Shown here piece by piece: positions 62,801 to 64,000 of a DNA stretch of 64,000 bases. Position 1 is the stretch's first letter; each line of letters begins with the position of its first letter. The stretch covers positions 1 to 64,000 of the forward strand of contig DASUFP010000023.1 in NCBI GenBank assembly GCA_036274495.1, written 5' to 3'. This DNA is from DASUFP01 sp036274495. Its GTDB lineage: Bacteria > Bacteroidota > Bacteroidia > AKYH767-A > OLB10. The translations under genes were made by a program, and so were the position numbers. Under the pieces are notes generated by a model that saw nothing but the letters and a program-made list of their open reading frames with translations, was not told where the DNA came from and ran no database searches.

Positions 62801-64000
62801 TAGCGAGATCAATTTCTCCCGTTGTTGTATTTGCAAATTGCAAACCCGATGGCGAAGCGCTGAATACACCTGCACTCGCATTTGGCGGAAACACGGGAAC
62901 AGGATTCGCATCACCCTGACAATAGGTGCTGTCGAGCGTAAATGAAGCATCTATTGTTGTTGAAATAGTGAGGTTAACGGCCGAACTGTTTGAACAGATG
63001 CCGCCTGTTGTGTAAGTAATGGAATAGGTACCGGCAGCACTTGCGCCCAGATCGATGGAGCCCGTTAACGAATCAATGGCAAGCAAGCCGGTTGCTTCGG
63101 TAAACAGGCCACCCGGAGTTCCTGTTATAACAGGAACAGGATTGGTATCATTTTGACAAATCGTTCCGGATACATAACTGAATGAGGGATCGCCTTCGGG
63201 ATGAATGGTGATATCAAAAGTGCTTGTAGTAAAACAGGTTCCGTTTGTAGTATAACTTATGGTGTATGGTCCGCCGACGGTACTTGACGCCAGATCAATT
63301 TCGCCTGTTGCCGTTGAAGCAAAAACTACATTTCCGGATGATTCGGTAAACTGCCCTCCCGTAATGCCTGAAATTACAGGCACCGGATTCGCACCTCCGT
63401 TACATATATCGGTTGATGCGTATGTGAAGGATGAATTATCTGCGGGATTGATGATAAGGATCATTGCATCAGTTGCAGGTGTACACGGCCCCGTAGTATC
63501 CGGATCGTTTGAAGTGATGGTAAGAATAACGTTACCTGCAATGCTGTCGGCAGCCGATGGTGTATACACTGCATTCGTCAGAGTGGCATCATCAAATGTT
63601 CCGGTACCTGAGGTAGACCAGACAATTCCGGTGGCACTGCCACTCATTGATCCTGACAAAGTAAGAGAAGTCCCCGAGCATATGGCAGTATCAGATCCTG
63701 CTGAAACAAAACTTGCGGGATTAATGGTGAGCACGAGACTGTCTGCAGCAGCAGGACATAGTCCGGCAGGATCATCGGTGGTAATAATAAGTGTTACTGT
63801 ACCCGCAGTGATATCGCCTGATGATGGAGTATAAACAGGATTCAGCAGCGAACTGTTATCGAACATTCCGGTACCTGAGGTAGTCCAGTTGCTCGATGTT
63901 GCATCGCCGCCAATAGCACCCGAAAGGGTTAAAGTATTTACTGAACAAATACTCGTATCACTTCCTGCTTCAGCTGTTGCGGAAGGATTAAGCATTAAAG
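59877..64000 (-). CDS. Giant repeat surface protein with six PKD domains and T9SS type B C-terminus (N-terminus outside window)
   Basis: The last 1374 residues of a longer protein; the frame is open at the window edge, so start and signal peptide are missing. Three module kinds are seen. Six modules of about 85-90 residues follow the pattern AGxDTxIC...WTTSGTGTF...YTPS..D...G.V.L. Three modules are built on NPVPVI.G..GG.F.....TGEIDL..S..GTY.I. Six PKD domains carry WDFGDGT motifs. The last about 95 residues are a type B/CHU_C domain (VPSAFTPDNDGNNDILYV, FNEWGNEIF, GWDGTYKG, PNGKYVWILTG). It is probably a cell-surface adhesin or SprB-like filament exported with the PorP/SprF protein encoded next. 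Confidence 0.9.
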   Translation of the reverse strand, partial: LMLNPSATAEAGSDTSICSVNTLTLSGAIGGDATSSNWTTSGTGMFDNSSLLNPVYTPSSGDITAGTVTLIITTDDPAGLCPAAADSLVLTINPASFVSAGSDTAICSGTSLTLSGSMSGSATGIVWSTSGTGTFDDATLTNAVYTPSAADSIAGNVILTITSNDPDTTGPCTPATDAMILIINPADNSSFTYASTDICNGGANPVPVISGITGGQFTESSGNVVFASTATGEIDLASSTVGGPYTISYTTNGTCFTTSTFDITIHPEGDPSFSYVSGTICQNDTNPVPVITGTPGGLFTEATGLLAIDSLTGSIDLGASAAGTYSITYTTGGICSNSSAVNLTISTTIDASFTLDSTYCQGDANPVPVFPPNASAGVFSASPSGLQFANTTTGEIDLANSTPGTYTITNFIAASGSCDSSLVTATITINPRAMVDAGADVFICSGSDAQLSGTPGGSASAFTWSTAGSGTFDNNQSLTPLYTPSANDISAGSVMLYLQTNDPDGNGPCSFAVDSVTVFISNQNVANAGPDQIVCDYVAAVNLVGTVSGGSGTGIWTTSGSGTFTPSNTDLNATYIFSSADTAAGSVTLILTSLNNGSCQAAVDTMNISITTVPVIDAGADTTVYSSNVNIPINGTVTGGTGTGQWTTTGSGTFVPADTSLSAIYQISNGDILAGTVSLVLTSSQSCIVNPDTVVITIITNPILVDAGADQAICEGGAISLSGTIVNANGGQWTTSGNGTFLPDDTTMNVTYIPGSADIASGNAVILLTSNSNGPFPGVADSMMLTIHALPQSAFTHGSTCGQLLQFTDSTVVVNDTISSWQWDFGDGTTDTAQNPQHLFPNYGAYNVSLITTTQFGCSDTVTMPVYLNPIPVAAFTSLANCISDSVVFTSSASIASGTINGWNWDFGDSTSSANENTAHLYQSAGIYPVTFTVTSDSGCSAAVTDSVQLFEMPVAAYTFVSSCNDTIQFTDASAVTGSSITGWSWDFGDGTSSTLQNPVHIFGSAGSYVVTLSVTTSAGCSALFTDTVYPSATPTALFTHTGSCSSTLNFTDLSSGNGGVITSWMWDFGDGGTDTLQNPAHDYSAAGTYPVTLIVTTQAGCQQSITGNVTVTLPPAALYTSVQNCVSDSVYFTDGSTASGSTLIQWSWDFGDGTSAGIENPVHQFAAAGIYNVTLIVTDINGCSATYSQAVNVTALPVAAYTPNGGSYTANTLVNYTNQSLNSLSWFWDFGDGSSTSDADPSHAFQQAGNYQVVLIATSANGCTDTIAYPFVITDEPVSEPGGVVAVPSAFTPDNDGNNDILYVKGGPFVKFDFRVFNEWGNEIFRSNSQSDGWDGTYKGAKQPNGKYVWILTGTTISNTDVRISGDVTILK

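Overview
This 64 kb window comes from a bacterial chromosome of the phylum Bacteroidota, probably a free-living Sphingobacteriia/Chitinophagia-type organism. The phylum call rests on several T9SS cargo proteins (type A and type B C-terminal domains), two PorP/SprF-family proteins, a PorE-like OmpA protein, lipoproteins with Bacteroidota-style signal peptides, and several upstream boxes of the TANNTTTG type, the -7 element of the Bacteroidota primary sigma factor. I cannot name the species from sequence alone.

Layout. 1-590: 3' end of an alanine racemase gene. 612-8310 (minus): probable operon rpiB, M28 peptidase, T9SS type A protein, a haloperoxidase-like gene broken by one in-frame TAG, and a CRTAC1-type FG-GAP lipoprotein. 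8311-8847 is an AT-rich gap. 8848-17514 (plus): nadA overlapping a MORN-repeat exported protein, a PorE-like OmpA protein, and a large sortilin-type beta-propeller T9SS protein. 17515-24455: rnr (minus), a biotin carrier protein and an exported Mn-type superoxide dismutase (plus), two secreted T9SS type A proteins (minus). 24695-25594: OmpA lipoprotein.

25.6-27.8 kb is the accessory part of the window: a REP-associated tyrosine transposase (RAYT) flanked by REP palindromes in opposite orientations, the relic of a second RAYT, two GIY-YIG genes, several GC-rich hairpin families, tRNA-Asn(GTT), and a second copy of the tRNA 3' part interrupted by a palindrome. 28-36 kb is mostly metabolism: a SHOCT-type exported protein, PfkB kinase, AI-2E family transporter, fructosamine kinase-like protein, a methionine aminotransferase/omega-amidase pair, an M28 carboxypeptidase and a WecA/TagO-like transferase.

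36.2-41.5 kb and 58.9-64 kb hold two gene pairs of the same design: a long secreted protein with a type B (gliding-motility-associated) C-terminal domain, followed after 4 nt by a PorP/SprF protein. In the first pair the PorP/SprF protein is fused to TSP3 calcium repeats and an OmpA peptidoglycan-binding domain. With the PorE-like protein and the type A cargo, much of the window serves T9SS secretion and surface display.

41.7-58.7 kb: beta-carbonic anhydrase, an unknown protein next to a Wzz/BY-kinase-type protein, thioredoxin, a methyltransferase, mnmG, a surface lipoprotein, a serine hydrolase, an M13 peptidase, ybeY, an RsbW-like ATPase and a very long coiled-coil membrane protein. Around mnmG the 12-bp palindrome TTTCACGTGAAA occurs three times in 3 kb. 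It is the core of the ParB-binding parS site, and the best copy matches the 16-bp consensus at 15 positions. This suggests a centromere-like, possibly origin-proximal locus and is the most unexpected non-coding signal here.
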